From Pseudomonas viridiflava (GTDB lineage: Bacteria; Pseudomonadota; Gammaproteobacteria; Pseudomonadales; Pseudomonadaceae), in assembly GCF_900573885.1 (NCBI RefSeq), contig NZ_UPSE01000493.1, forward strand, positions 710,181 to 774,180: 64,000 nucleotides of DNA. Direction: 5' to 3'. Both the position numbers and the translations under genes were made by a program. Below the pieces are notes generated by a model. It saw only the letters and a list, made by a program, of their open reading frames with translations. It was not told where the DNA came from and searched no databases. Shown here piece by piece: positions 7,478 through 15,978 of this stretch (positions are counted from its first letter, which is position 1; the number at the start of each line of letters is the position of its first letter).

Positions 7478-8215
7478 TTAAAGCCGGGTGATGTTCAACA
7501 CGTCACCGGTCAGGCTTACCTGTACTGCATCGCCCCACAGCGGGTCGCGGCGCAGGTCTTCAGAGACCTTGTACTGGCCGGCAATGGAGAGCATTTCGGC
7601 GCCCAGTTGCTGGCAGAAAATTCGCGCTTTGGTGTCGCCTTTAACGCCAGCCAGAGCCCGGCCGCGCATGGGCGCGTAAACATGGATGTTGCCGTCGGCG
7701 AGAAGTTCCGCGCCGGCACTGACGGGCGCCAGCACGATCAGATCGCCGCCCTGGGCATACACCTGCATGCCGCCGCGTACGGGTGAATTGATGACTTTGG
7801 TCGGTTTAACCACAGGCTCGGGCGGCTTTTCCGCCTTTCTTTTGGCCGTTATCTCCACCGGTTCCACGAGCTTTTCCCGCGCGCCGGACGGCGGCAGCAC
7901 GGGAATGTCGAGGGCGAGGGCGGCGGCGATGTCTTCTTCACGGTTGGCGCGAATGGCCAGCGTGCGCAAACCATGGCGCCGACACAGCGCCATCAACTCG
8001 CCGATGTCGAGAATGCCTTCGGCGGCTGGCAGCTTGTCCAGGGCCAGCACCAGCGGAATGTTGCTGAAGAAGTTCGGGGCCTGGGCAACCTTTTCGGCCA
8101 GTTGCTGTTCCAGGCGCTGGAGATCATTGTGCGCAAGCTCGAGCACGGTGATGGCGAGCATGCTGCCTTTGAGCTGGAATACGGGGTCTTGGTTGAGCAG
8201 ATCGGCTTGGCTCAT
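7478..8215 (-). CDS. minC: Septum formation inhibitor MinC
   Basis: MinC, 245 residues, inhibits FtsZ assembly away from midcell. Residues 10-105 form the N-terminal FtsZ-interacting domain (QLKGSMLAITVLEL at the start), a charged, proline-rich linker lies at about 118-140 (KRKAEKPPEPVVKPTK), and the C-terminal beta-helix domain has the conserved GGMQVYAQGGDLIV, HVYAPMRGRALAG and ARIFCQQLGAEMLSIAG segments that bind MinD and dimerise. It is the first gene of the min cluster and is divergent from the lauroyl acyltransferase gene across a 169-base gap. Confidence 0.96.
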   Translation of the reverse strand: MSQADLLNQDPVFQLKGSMLAITVLELAHNDLQRLEQQLAEKVAQAPNFFSNIPLVLALDKLPAAEGILDIGELMALCRRHGLRTLAIRANREEDIAAALALDIPVLPPSGAREKLVEPVEITAKRKAEKPPEPVVKPTKVINSPVRGGMQVYAQGGDLIVLAPVSAGAELLADGNIHVYAPMRGRALAGVKGDTKARIFCQQLGAEMLSIAGQYKVSEDLRRDPLWGDAVQVSLTGDVLNITRL

Positions 8216-8384
8216 GGGGTGCCTGATGGCCTTAATAATGTGCTGATTTCAGAAATGCCTACAGGGCCGCAGCGCAAGCTGACGGCCTGGAATAAGACCG
8301 GACTTATAGCGAGAACGCGGTTGGGCCGCAAGCCGCGTGCAGTCCTGTAGAATGCGCGCCTTTGTTTGATTTTCGGAAAGCCAG

Positions 8385-9314
8385 ATGGATCGTCCGCAGT
8401 TTCGTCGCCAATTTCTTCATCCGCGCTACTGGCTGCTCTGGCTCGGCCTGGGGTTGCTGTGGCTGCTGGTGCAGCTGCCTTATTCGGCATTGCTGGGGCT
8501 GGGGCGAGCGCTGGGATGGGTAATGTATGCAGGCGCGCGCTCACGCCGTGAAATTGCCGCGCGCAATTTGGCGCTGTGCTTCCCGCAGATGTCCGACGCC
8601 GAGCGAAAAAAACTGCTGCATGAAAACTTCGCGTCCACCGGCATCGCCTTTTTCGAAATGGCCATGAGCTGGTGGTGGCCGACCAAACGCCTGGCGCGCC
8701 TGGCCCATATCGAGGGCCTGGAATACCTGCAGGAAGCGCAACTGCAGGGGCGGGGCGTGATTCTGATGGCCGTGCATTTCACTACCCTGGAAATCGGTGC
8801 CGCCCTGTTGGGCCAGCGCCACACCATCGACGGCATGTACCGCGAGCATAAAAATGCGCTGTTCGACTTCGTTCAGCGCCGCGGCCGCGAGCGCCATAAC
8901 CAGGACGCCCAGGCGATTGAGCGCGAAGACGTGCGCGCCATGCTGAAAGTGCTGCGTGCCGGGCGCGCCATCTGGTATGCGCCCGATCAGGACTACGGCA
9001 TCAAGCAAAGCGTGTTCGTGCCGCTGTTCGGCATCACCGCCGCCACGGTCACTGCCACCAGCAAGTTTGCCCGTCTGGGCCGCGCGCAGGTCATGCCGTT
9101 TACGCAGAAGCGTCTGCCCAACGGTGGCGGTTATAAATTGGTCATTCACCCACCGCTGCGCAATTTCCCCGGGGAGTCCGAAGAAGAGGACTGCCTGCGG
9201 GTGAATCAGTGGGTGGAGCGGGCGATTCTCAGCTGCCCGGAACAATACCTGTGGGCGCACCGTCGCTTCAAAACCCGGCCGCCGGGTCAGCCGAAGCTCT
9301 ATAACAAAAGCTGA
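8385..9314 (+). CDS. Lipid A biosynthesis lauroyl acyltransferase
   Basis: This 309-residue inner-membrane enzyme belongs to the LpxL/HtrB/LpxM family, which transfers a secondary acyl chain to lipid A. An N-terminal hydrophobic anchor spans about residues 15-35. The catalytic HX4E motif is seen as AVHFTTLEIG near residue 129, and the family region IWYAPDQDYG is present near 200. It has its own promoter region, divergent from minC, and is followed by a patatin-like gene on the same strand. Position matches PAO1 PA3242 (recalled). Whether it acts as HtrB1 or HtrB2, which differ in acylation site, cannot be decided here. Confidence 0.92.
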   Translation: MDRPQFRRQFLHPRYWLLWLGLGLLWLLVQLPYSALLGLGRALGWVMYAGARSRREIAARNLALCFPQMSDAERKKLLHENFASTGIAFFEMAMSWWWPTKRLARLAHIEGLEYLQEAQLQGRGVILMAVHFTTLEIGAALLGQRHTIDGMYREHKNALFDFVQRRGRERHNQDAQAIEREDVRAMLKVLRAGRAIWYAPDQDYGIKQSVFVPLFGITAATVTATSKFARLGRAQVMPFTQKRLPNGGGYKLVIHPPLRNFPGESEEEDCLRVNQWVERAILSCPEQYLWAHRRFKTRPPGQPKLYNKS

Positions 9315-9330
9315 GGCGAGGCTTGTTTCA

Positions 9331-9350
9331 GTGGTAGCAGCCGCTACCAC
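9331..9350. other. Short perfect hairpin between two plus-strand genes
   Basis: GTGGTAGC and GCTACCAC form an 8-bp perfect stem with a 4-base loop, 17 bases after the acyltransferase stop. There is no T tract, so it is a weak terminator candidate or an mRNA-stabilising hairpin. Confidence 0.4.
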
Positions 9351-9397
9351 GCCAGCCAGGCACTCTATACTCGCGAAAACCCCGTAAAGAGGCTTCG

Positions 9398-10594
9398 ATG
9401 AATCTAGCGCACGATCCAAGCAAACCGGTGACTGGGCTGATTCTATCGGGCGGCGGCGCGCGTGCCGCCTATCAGGTGGGCGTGCTTGCGGCGATTGCCG
9501 ATCTGCTGCCCGACACCACGCAAAATCCCTTTCCCGTGATCGTCGGCACCTCGGCCGGCGCCATCAATGCCGTGGGCCTGGCCTGTGGCGCGTTGCAGTT
9601 CAATGAAGCGATCAAGCGCCTGACCCATGTGTGGCAGAATTTTCACACCCATCAGGTGTACCGCAGTGATTTTTCCGGGGTGGTGCGCCAGGCCAGTCGC
9701 TTCTTTGGCCACAGCCTGCTGGGCCTGGGCAAGCGCGCGCCGGTGGCGTTGCTCGACAGCTCGCCGCTTGGCGGCTTGCTGGCGGAAAACCTCGACTTCA
9801 CCGGAATCGCCGCCGCCGTGCGCATGCGCAAATTGCGCGCCGTGGCGGTGACGGCCTTCGGCTATGACTCCGGCCAGGCGGTGACGTTTTATCAAGGGCG
9901 CGCCGCCATCGACCCGTGGTTTCGCCATCGCCGCGTCGGCGTACCGACCCGATTGCAGCTTGAACACCTGCTGGCCAGTGCGGCGATTCCGTTGATATTC
10001 CCGCCGGTAAAAATCAACCGGGAATACTTTGGCGACGGCGCCATGCGCTCGTCCGCGCCCATCAGCCCGGCACTGCATCTGGGTGCCAACCGCGTATTGG
10101 TGGTGGGTGTGAGTGGCAATGCCAATCCCCATAACGTGCCGGTGCGCAGCAAGATCGTGGGGCCGCCGAGCCTGGCGCAGGTCAGCGGCCATTTGCTCAA
10201 CAGCACCTTTATCGACAGCCTGGAAAGCGATATCGAGCTGCTCGAACGCATGAACCAGATGTGCCGCTTGTTGCCGTCCAACCTGCCGGCGAAAAGCTCG
10301 GCGATCAAACCGGTAGACGTGTTGGTGATTGCCCCCAGTCAGCCGCTGGACCACATTGCCGCGCGCCATTGGCACGAGCTACCGCGAACCTTGCGTATGT
10401 TTTTGCGCGGGCCGGGGGCCAAGAAAGCCGGTGGGGCAGGGGTGTTGAGTTACCTGCTGTTCGAGTCGGGCTACTGCAACGAGCTGATCGAGCTGGGCTA
10501 CCAGGACGCGATGGCCAAGAAGACCGAGTTGGTGCGCTTTTTGGGGCTGGAGCCGCAGGTGGCGCAGTCGTTGGCGCCGGAGTTGAGTCGGTAG
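9398..10594 (+). CDS. Patatin-like phospholipase family protein
   Basis: The 398-residue protein shows the patatin catalytic dyad and oxyanion hole: GGGARAAYQVGVL at residues 14-26, the nucleophile elbow GTSAGA near residue 49, and the aspartate in FGDGAMRSSAP near 212. Members are Ser/Asp acyl hydrolases acting on membrane lipids. There is no signal peptide, so it is probably cytoplasmic or membrane-peripheral. It follows the lauroyl acyltransferase gene by 83 bases and faces an MlaA-like gene, a setting that fits envelope lipid turnover. It matches PAO1 PA3241 by position (recalled). Substrate is unknown. Confidence 0.9.
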   Translation: MNLAHDPSKPVTGLILSGGGARAAYQVGVLAAIADLLPDTTQNPFPVIVGTSAGAINAVGLACGALQFNEAIKRLTHVWQNFHTHQVYRSDFSGVVRQASRFFGHSLLGLGKRAPVALLDSSPLGGLLAENLDFTGIAAAVRMRKLRAVAVTAFGYDSGQAVTFYQGRAAIDPWFRHRRVGVPTRLQLEHLLASAAIPLIFPPVKINREYFGDGAMRSSAPISPALHLGANRVLVVGVSGNANPHNVPVRSKIVGPPSLAQVSGHLLNSTFIDSLESDIELLERMNQMCRLLPSNLPAKSSAIKPVDVLVIAPSQPLDHIAARHWHELPRTLRMFLRGPGAKKAGGAGVLSYLLFESGYCNELIELGYQDAMAKKTELVRFLGLEPQVAQSLAPELSR

Positions 10595-10611
10595 GAAGGG
10601 GCGCGTGCGAC

Positions 10612-10705
10612 GTTGGGCTTCGCCTGCGGCTCAACCCAACCTACGAAACTCAACCCACGAAATACAACCGCAGGTTGGGTCGGTCGGCACGCGAGGCCCA
10701 GCGAA
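10612..10705. repeat. GTTGGGCTTCGCC / AACCTACG repeat cluster between convergent genes
   Basis: One copy (GTTGGGCTTCGCC...CAACCCAACCTACG) at about 10612-10645 and a second partial copy in inverted and direct form (CGCAGGTTGGGTCGGTCGG, GAGGCCCAGCGAAGCC) follow each other. The family is also seen at 4221, 16889 and 46709. The cluster fills nearly all the gap between the two convergent genes. Confidence 0.6.
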
Positions 10706-10709
10706 GCCT

Positions 10710-11498
10710 TTACTCAGCCACCTGCAACTTGCGCGCTTCGGTGTATACGTAACGCACTTTCTCGTATTCGAACGGCGAATTGGTCTGGCCGTAGCGGAAG
10801 GTGGTGACGTAGCGGCGGTCGATGGAGCGCAGCAGGAACAGTTCCGGGTGGTCCTGGCTGACTTCGGCGACGTTGAGGAAGTTGATCTGGTTTTCCACGG
10901 TGAAATCCGCCAGCAACCCACCGGTATCGCGCAGGTTCGACGGGCCAAGAATCGGCAGCATCACGTATGGGCCTGCCGGCACGCCGTAGAAGCCCAAGGT
11001 CTGGCCGAAGTCTTCCGATTGTTTTGGCAGCCCCATCATGGTGGCCGGGTCCCACAGGCCCACTACGCCAATGGTGGTGTTCAGCAGCAAACGGCCGGTG
11101 GTTTCCAGCGAGCGCTGGCCTTTGAACTGCAACAGGCTGTTGACCAGGTTGGGGATGTCACCAATGTTGCTGAAGAAATTGCTCACGCCACTGCGTACGA
11201 ACTTGGGCGTGACGTAGCGATAGCCGTCCACCACCGGCAGAAACACCCACTCATCGAAGCGGTAGTTGAAGTGGTAGATGCGCCGGTTTACCGATTCCAG
11301 CGGGTCGTAGACGTTCAAGGCGTCGAGGGTCGAGCGCTCGAATTCGTGCTGGTCCAGCCCGGCGTTGAATTTCAGCGCTTTGAGCGGCTCGGTGAAACCG
11401 TCCGGCTCTGCAGCCGGCGTCGTCTGCGGTTGCGGGTCAGCCGCGTGCACCGCGCCAGTGGCAAACAGCAGAGCGAGCAGCAGGGAGGTCTTGGTCAT
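10710..11498 (-). CDS. MlaA (VacJ)-family protein lacking the lipobox cysteine
   Basis: The 262-residue protein belongs to the MlaA/VacJ family, which removes misplaced phospholipids from the outer leaflet of the outer membrane. Family features include DPLESVNRRIYHFNYRFDEW near residue 66 and the later AGPYVMLPILGPSNLRDTGG. The signal peptide MTKTSLLLALLFATGAVHA ends in a signal-peptidase-I-like AHA site, and there is no cysteine near it, whereas classical MlaA is a lipoprotein. The gene overlaps the upstream hydrolase gene by 4 bases. Pseudomonads usually have a second VacJ elsewhere, so this is likely a paralogue. It fits PAO1 PA3239 by position (recalled). Confidence 0.88.
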   Translation of the reverse strand: MTKTSLLLALLFATGAVHAADPQPQTTPAAEPDGFTEPLKALKFNAGLDQHEFERSTLDALNVYDPLESVNRRIYHFNYRFDEWVFLPVVDGYRYVTPKFVRSGVSNFFSNIGDIPNLVNSLLQFKGQRSLETTGRLLLNTTIGVVGLWDPATMMGLPKQSEDFGQTLGFYGVPAGPYVMLPILGPSNLRDTGGLLADFTVENQINFLNVAEVSQDHPELFLLRSIDRRYVTTFRYGQTNSPFEYEKVRYVYTEARKLQVAE

Positions 11499-12790
11499 TT
11501 CAGCAGCTCCAGCATGGCGGCGGTATTTACGCGGTAGTTGAGGTTGCCGCAGTGCCCGCCGTGCGGGTAAACGGTCAAACGGTCGCCCATCGTTCTGCGT
11601 AAAAAGCCCAGGTCGCCGGGGCCGAGAATGACGTCATCCTTGTTGTGCATCACCAGCACCTTGTCGCTGGTTTTCAGGTAATCCTCCAGCGCGTACAAAC
11701 TCACCTGATCGATCAGTTGCAGCAAGCTGCCGCCGTCGGTGCGCGCGCGCCACATGGGGATCAGTTGCTCGCGAATGTAGCAGTCGAAGTCGCACTGCAG
11801 GGCTTTGCGGAAATACGGGGTCAGGCTGGTGCCTTCGCTGATCGGGGTTTCCGGCGGCGTGATGAGGCCACGGCGGTTGATCAGGTCGGACGTAAACGCG
11901 ATGTCGGCGGACGAGAATCGAAAAGAGGTACCAATCAACATCGCCAGCTGTTCGTTGGAAAGCTGCTGCTTGGACTGCTGCAGGTCATAGAGCATGGCAT
12001 CGTTGATGTCGATGTAGCCCTTCTGCTGGAAGTAGCGGGTCAGCTTGCTCAATACCGTGTCATAGAACGTGCTGCTGTTGGAGATGCCTTTCACTTCGGT
12101 CTGCACCAGGCGATCGAGGTTGGTGATCGAGGTGTAGAGGTTCACCGGCGGGTTGAGCATCAGCACTTTTTTGAAGTTGAAGCTGCGCCGGTCTTCATCC
12201 AGCTTGCTGACAAACGCCGCGTTCAACGCACCCAGGCTGTAACCGGTGAGGTAGAAGTCGGTGACCTCCACTTCCGGATGCTGCGCACGCACGGCTTGCA
12301 TTACGCGATACAGGTCGTCGGCGTCTTCAGTGCTGACGCCCGGCGTGGCGTGGCGCGACGCGGCGGTCATGAAGTCATAGCTGGTGGGCGAAGAGAGCTG
12401 CACCACGTGGTAACCCGCGCCGTAGAACACCTTCTTGAGGTTTTCCGCCAGCGTGCTGGAGTAATGCGCGCCCGTACCGGCAATGATGAAAATCAGCGGC
12501 GCCGGCCCTTTCTGCTTGGCCATGCGATAGCGCAGGGTTTTCACCGGCCAGAAGTTGTCCGGCACTTCGAGCTCGCGCTCGGGCCGTAGTTTGAGGTTGT
12601 AGTCGGCTTGATCAATGTCCCGGTCTTCCGGCACTTGCGCACGCAAGTCCGGGGGCGTCGTGGCGATGGTCGCCTCGAAGGGGTTGGTCAGTGGGAACCC
12701 ATAGCTGGCCTCGTCGATGTCGGCGGCCGACAACAACGGACTGAGGCATAAACCTGCCATAAGCGCAGCAAAACGTGAGAGGCGCGGCAT
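11495..12790 (-). CDS. Secreted alpha/beta-hydrolase-like protein
   Basis: The 431-residue protein begins with a signal peptide (MPRLSRFAALMAGLCLSPLLSA). The mature part has an alpha/beta hydrolase look: PLIFIIAGTGAHYSSTLA as oxyanion region, the nucleophile elbow GYSLGALNAAFV near residue 187, and a late acidic/His pair (KDDVILGPGDLG, then YPHGGHCGN). The start was placed at the ATG preceded by AAAGGGA; a longer reading frame upstream overlaps the acetyltransferase gene in another frame and is rejected. Its last 4 bases overlap the MlaA-like gene, so the two are co-translated and may act together on outer-membrane lipids. Homologues are sometimes labelled serine/threonine kinase, which the sequence does not support. 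Confidence 0.82.
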   Translation of the reverse strand: MPRLSRFAALMAGLCLSPLLSAADIDEASYGFPLTNPFEATIATTPPDLRAQVPEDRDIDQADYNLKLRPERELEVPDNFWPVKTLRYRMAKQKGPAPLIFIIAGTGAHYSSTLAENLKKVFYGAGYHVVQLSSPTSYDFMTAASRHATPGVSTEDADDLYRVMQAVRAQHPEVEVTDFYLTGYSLGALNAAFVSKLDEDRRSFNFKKVLMLNPPVNLYTSITNLDRLVQTEVKGISNSSTFYDTVLSKLTRYFQQKGYIDINDAMLYDLQQSKQQLSNEQLAMLIGTSFRFSSADIAFTSDLINRRGLITPPETPISEGTSLTPYFRKALQCDFDCYIREQLIPMWRARTDGGSLLQLIDQVSLYALEDYLKTSDKVLVMHNKDDVILGPGDLGFLRRTMGDRLTVYPHGGHCGNLNYRVNTAAMLELLK

Positions 12791-12869
12791 CGCAAATCCC
12801 TTTAGAAGATAAAGTGCGGAGTGAATCTGGCGATATGACAGCAGACACGCTGGTATAGCACAGAGATAT

Positions 12870-13358
12870 TTACTCGGCTTGTTTTGCCAGCTCAGCCAGC
12901 GCTGCGCCGCTGAGACGGTAAGTGGTCCAATCGTCCTGCGGACGCGCGCCAAGACGGCGGTAAAAGCCCAGCGCCGGCTCGTTCCAGTCCAGCACCGCCC
13001 ATTCCAGACGACCACAGCCGCGCTCCACCGCCAGCTGCGCCAGGCGCGCGAGCAAGGCTTTGCCCAGCCCGGAACTGCGCGCTGCTTCGCGAACGTACAG
13101 GTCTTCCAGATAAATGCCGGGCTTGCCCAGAAAGGTCGAGAAGCTGGAGAAGAACAGGGCAAAGCCTTGTGGTTCGCCATCGAGCTCGCCGATAAGCACT
13201 TCGGCGAACGGGCGTGGGCCAAACAGGTTGGCGGTCAAGTCTTCAGGCGTGGCGACGGCCTGGTCGCTGAGCTTTTCGTACACCGCCAACTCGTGAATCA
13301 GGCTGAGAATCAGGCCAACGTCATCGGGCGTCGCGTTGCGTAACTGAATACGGGACAT
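12870..13358 (-). CDS. GNAT-family N-acetyltransferase
   Basis: This 162-residue protein has the GNAT fold: the N-terminal strand MSRIQLRNATPDDVGLI, the region GIYLEDLYVREAARSSGLGK with the acetyl-CoA-binding R/Q-x-x-G-x-G/A loop near residue 97, and DWNEPALGFYRRLGARP toward the end. Members with this pattern (GIYLEDLYV) resemble diamine/spermidine acetyltransferases and related small-molecule acetyltransferases. It is monocistronic or weakly linked to the downstream hydrolase gene (79-base gap). The acceptor substrate is not identifiable. Confidence 0.9.
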   Translation of the reverse strand: MSRIQLRNATPDDVGLILSLIHELAVYEKLSDQAVATPEDLTANLFGPRPFAEVLIGELDGEPQGFALFFSSFSTFLGKPGIYLEDLYVREAARSSGLGKALLARLAQLAVERGCGRLEWAVLDWNEPALGFYRRLGARPQDDWTTYRLSGAALAELAKQAE

Positions 13359-13524
13359 AAAAACTCCAGGAATGGCGGAATGAACGGAGCTTGCCGGCTC
13401 CCTGCGCGCGCGGCAACAGCATGATATGAATTCCGTGGAGAAGGCTTGATCTTTAGTGCTCTGGCGCTTGCATACCGCGTTCGGGCGTTTATCCTGAGCG
13501 CCGATTTATCTACCGGAGAAACCC

Positions 13525-13893
13525 ATGTCCCGTCGTTTGCCCCTGATCGCCTTGCTGATCGTTCTGGCCTTGTGGCTGGCCGCCGCCTACGGGCTGCGTT
13601 TTGCCCTGATGGAAGACAGCCAGTGGGTCGGCATTTGCGTTGACCAGGCGCAGCGCTGGGAATGCCAGGTGCGTGACGGCCTGGGCTTGCTCATTCACTT
13701 CCGCGTTATCGCCTGGGCCGGTCTGGGTGGCGCCTTGCTGGCATTCGTGGTGCCGGGTCGCGCCGGCTGGTGGCTGGCGGTCGCTGCGCTGGTGTTCGCC
13801 TTGCCGGCGCTGGTGCTCTATAGCGCCAGCCTGGCGGTATTTGCCGTGGTGATTGCCGCGTTGCGATTGGTGCGGGCGCCGCGTCTGGCTTGA
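13525..13893 (+). CDS. Small integral membrane protein of unknown function
   Basis: I do not recognise this 122-residue protein. It has three to four hydrophobic segments: about residues 6-25 (LIALLIVLALWLAAAYGLRF), 60-78, 82-100 and 98-118. A short loop WVGICVDQAQRWECQVRDG near residue 35-53 contains two cysteines that could pair if periplasmic. The start has a GGAG-type site (ACCGGAGAAACCC) at a good distance. It is followed by a REP doublet and a bidirectional terminator and is convergent with the GH17 gene. Confidence 0.75.
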   Translation: MSRRLPLIALLIVLALWLAAAYGLRFALMEDSQWVGICVDQAQRWECQVRDGLGLLIHFRVIAWAGLGGALLAFVVPGRAGWWLAVAALVFALPALVLYSASLAVFAVVIAALRLVRAPRLA

Positions 13894-13897
13894 AAAC

Positions 13898-13963
13898 CAT
13901 CGCGGCTAAAGCCGCTCCTACAGGTTGGGTGTGATCCTGTGGGAGCGGCTTTAGCCGCGATGC
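13898..13963. repeat. REP doublet (REPIN), GGAGCGGCTTTAGCCGCGATG type
   Basis: CATCGCGGCTAAAGCCGCTCC on one side and GGGAGCGGCTTTAGCCGCGATG on the other form an inverted pair around a short spacer, almost identical in its arms to the doublet at 1973-2039. It begins 4 bases after the stop of the small membrane protein gene. Confidence 0.85.
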
Positions 13964-13971
13964 TCTTGAAC

Positions 13972-14006
13972 AAAAAAAACGGGGCTCATCGTGAGCCCCG
14001 TTTTTT
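13972..14006. terminator. Bidirectional intrinsic terminator
   Basis: A 9-bp perfect stem CGGGGCTCA/TGAGCCCCG with loop TCG is flanked by a run of A on the left and a run of six T on the right, so it can end transcription from both convergent genes. Confidence 0.9.
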
Positions 14007-14022
14007 ATTGCCTGCGTCTGGC

Positions 14023-15576
14023 CTAGCTGGCCTTGACCCGCAAGCTGCGCCACATCGCGGCTACCATCAGCGCGCTAACGGCGGCCCAGCCCAGCGCCTG
14101 CCAGTTGCCCAGGGTCTCCTGGTACAACTGCGGCAGAATGCCGGCGCCGACGATCAGGGTCAGCAGGGCAATCTCGCGACGCGGTCCGGCGACAGGGCGG
14201 CACAGGTATACCAACGCGGGCAGCAGCAACACCATGCTCGGGAAGCAGCGGTAGCGCGGGTCGAACACCAGACCGAGCATCAGCACCGCAGCGGCGAAAC
14301 CGCTGGCGGCCAGCCACCAGCCACCACGCGCTTGCAGCCAGGCATAGGCGCCAGCGCGCCAGCCGGCTTTGCTCGACAGCGCCAACGCTGCATGGGCCAG
14401 CACGATCAGGTTCAGGCCGACCAGAAACGCAGCCCATGCCCATTCACCGACATAGCGGCTGTTAACCCGCGCCATTTCGCCCCACAGCGCAATGCTGCAC
14501 GCGCCGACGGCCGCCAGCAGTGGCAATACCAGCGCCGAGCGTGTTGAGTTCGGGCGACCGGCCAGCAGCAGGGTGGCGAAGAAAATCACACCGCTAACGC
14601 TCAGCCACAGGGTCCAGTTGGCAAAGTTCGACACCGGGCCGGCCAGTACATTTTTGTCCTGGCGGTCGGCGTCGTACAGGCCCCAGTAACCGCCCATGGC
14701 GCCTTCGCTGACGCGCTTCCACGGTTGGTCGAAGGCTTCGATCAGGTTGTAGTTCCAGTTGTTCTTTTCAGCCATGGCCACGAAACCACGGATGAATTTG
14801 GCTTCGTTGACGCGGCTCGGTACGGCTGTTTCGCGCTGACGGCCTTCGCTTGGCCAGCCGGTTTCGCCGATGAAAATGTCTTTGGGCGCGAACTTGCTGC
14901 CGAAGACCTGACGAATTTCCGCCACATGAGCCAGGGCTTCGTCGATGCCGCTGGGGTCATCTTCCCAGTACGGCAGCAAGTGAATGGTCAGGAAGTCCAC
15001 CGCTGGCGCCACTTCCGGGTGCTGGAGCCAGAATTCCCATACATCGGCATAAGTCACTGGCTGCTTGATCTGCGCCTTCACTTCACCGATCAGCTTGGCC
15101 AGTTGCGCGCCGGTCACTTCTTTGCGCAGCAGGGTTTCGTTGCCGACGATGACCGACTCGACCACATCCGGGTTCTCGTTGGCCGACTTGATCAGCGCAT
15201 CGACTTCCTTTTTGGTGTCCACCGGGTTGCCGTTGATCCAGGCACCGAGCATCAGCTTCAAGCCGTGCTTGCGGGCGAGGTCGGGAATGGCTTCCAGGCC
15301 GGTCATGGAGTAGGTGCGAATGCAATTGAAGCGCGTGGCCAGCAATGCCAGGTCGGCATCCATCCGCTCGGGACGCAGGGCGAAAGGCTGGTCGAACGGC
15401 GACTGATCCTTATCGAACGGCGTGTAGGAGGCGCACTGAAGTTTGTGCGTGGGCGTCGCCGCGTCGGGCAGTACCAAGGGTTGGCCCAGGCCAAACCACA
15501 GGCCGCCAATGGCGAACAGGGCAAGCAGGCAGGCGAACGCATAGGGCAGGGCGGGGAAGCGAGAGGATGCGGGCAT
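14023..15576 (-). CDS. Membrane-bound glycoside hydrolase family 17 protein (putative beta-glucan enzyme)
   Basis: The 517-residue protein has an N-terminal membrane anchor (about residues 10-30), then a catalytic domain of about 280 residues with GH17 hallmarks: VIVGNETLLRKEVTG near 140 with the proposed acid/base Glu, and IFIGETGWPSEGRQRETA near 240 with the nucleophile Glu in GETGWPS. The C-terminal third holds about seven or eight hydrophobic segments. Homologues are annotated as beta-(1-6) or beta-(1-3) glucan synthases or transglucosylases, and may branch or cyclise periplasmic glucans. The linkage made is not visible from sequence. It is monocistronic, ending at a shared bidirectional terminator. 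Confidence 0.85.
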   Translation of the reverse strand: MPASSRFPALPYAFACLLALFAIGGLWFGLGQPLVLPDAATPTHKLQCASYTPFDKDQSPFDQPFALRPERMDADLALLATRFNCIRTYSMTGLEAIPDLARKHGLKLMLGAWINGNPVDTKKEVDALIKSANENPDVVESVIVGNETLLRKEVTGAQLAKLIGEVKAQIKQPVTYADVWEFWLQHPEVAPAVDFLTIHLLPYWEDDPSGIDEALAHVAEIRQVFGSKFAPKDIFIGETGWPSEGRQRETAVPSRVNEAKFIRGFVAMAEKNNWNYNLIEAFDQPWKRVSEGAMGGYWGLYDADRQDKNVLAGPVSNFANWTLWLSVSGVIFFATLLLAGRPNSTRSALVLPLLAAVGACSIALWGEMARVNSRYVGEWAWAAFLVGLNLIVLAHAALALSSKAGWRAGAYAWLQARGGWWLAASGFAAAVLMLGLVFDPRYRCFPSMVLLLPALVYLCRPVAGPRREIALLTLIVGAGILPQLYQETLGNWQALGWAAVSALMVAAMWRSLRVKAS

Positions 15577-15978
15577 AGTTAGGCGCGTCTGGGGGCAAAG
15601 CCCCGCAGTTTACCTGCATTCGTTCTGTTTAGCGTAGAGCCGCAGGTGACGTGTGTTAGCACATATGAACGGGTGCGGCGCAGCGGTACTTGAATGCGCG
15701 TTCAATCATAAATTTCAAGGGCTTGGGCAGCGCTTTGACGGTCCGGGATACCGACCCTGTCGCTCCTGAATCAACCATGTCGTTTCTTCGCTGTGTTGAT
15801 GTCGTTCTTGGAGCAGGTGCCCGCTGCGGTTGGGTCGATTATCAGGGCGTCGGCACACGACTGACTCAGGGCGTGGGGCCTGCACAAAACAGCACAGGCG
15901 CGTCCACAAGAACAACCACACAGCACAACTACCTGCCACTCGGCAGCCGCCGAGCCACAATCTTCGGGGAACAGACTT
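15577..15978. other. Long intergenic region between divergent GH17 and betaine-binding genes
   Basis: About 400 bases without a convincing gene. It must contain the promoters of both divergent genes. I see no clear terminator, repeat or sigma factor site. The ribosome-binding site CGGGGAACAG lies just before the binding-protein start. The length suggests a regulated promoter, for example by a betaine-responsive activator, but no known site could be assigned. Confidence 0.4.

Noticed and set aside
12791..13222. N-terminal extension of the alpha/beta hydrolase gene
   Set aside because: It runs through the acetyltransferase gene in another frame and would remove the signal peptide; the ATG at 12790 has a good ribosome-binding site.
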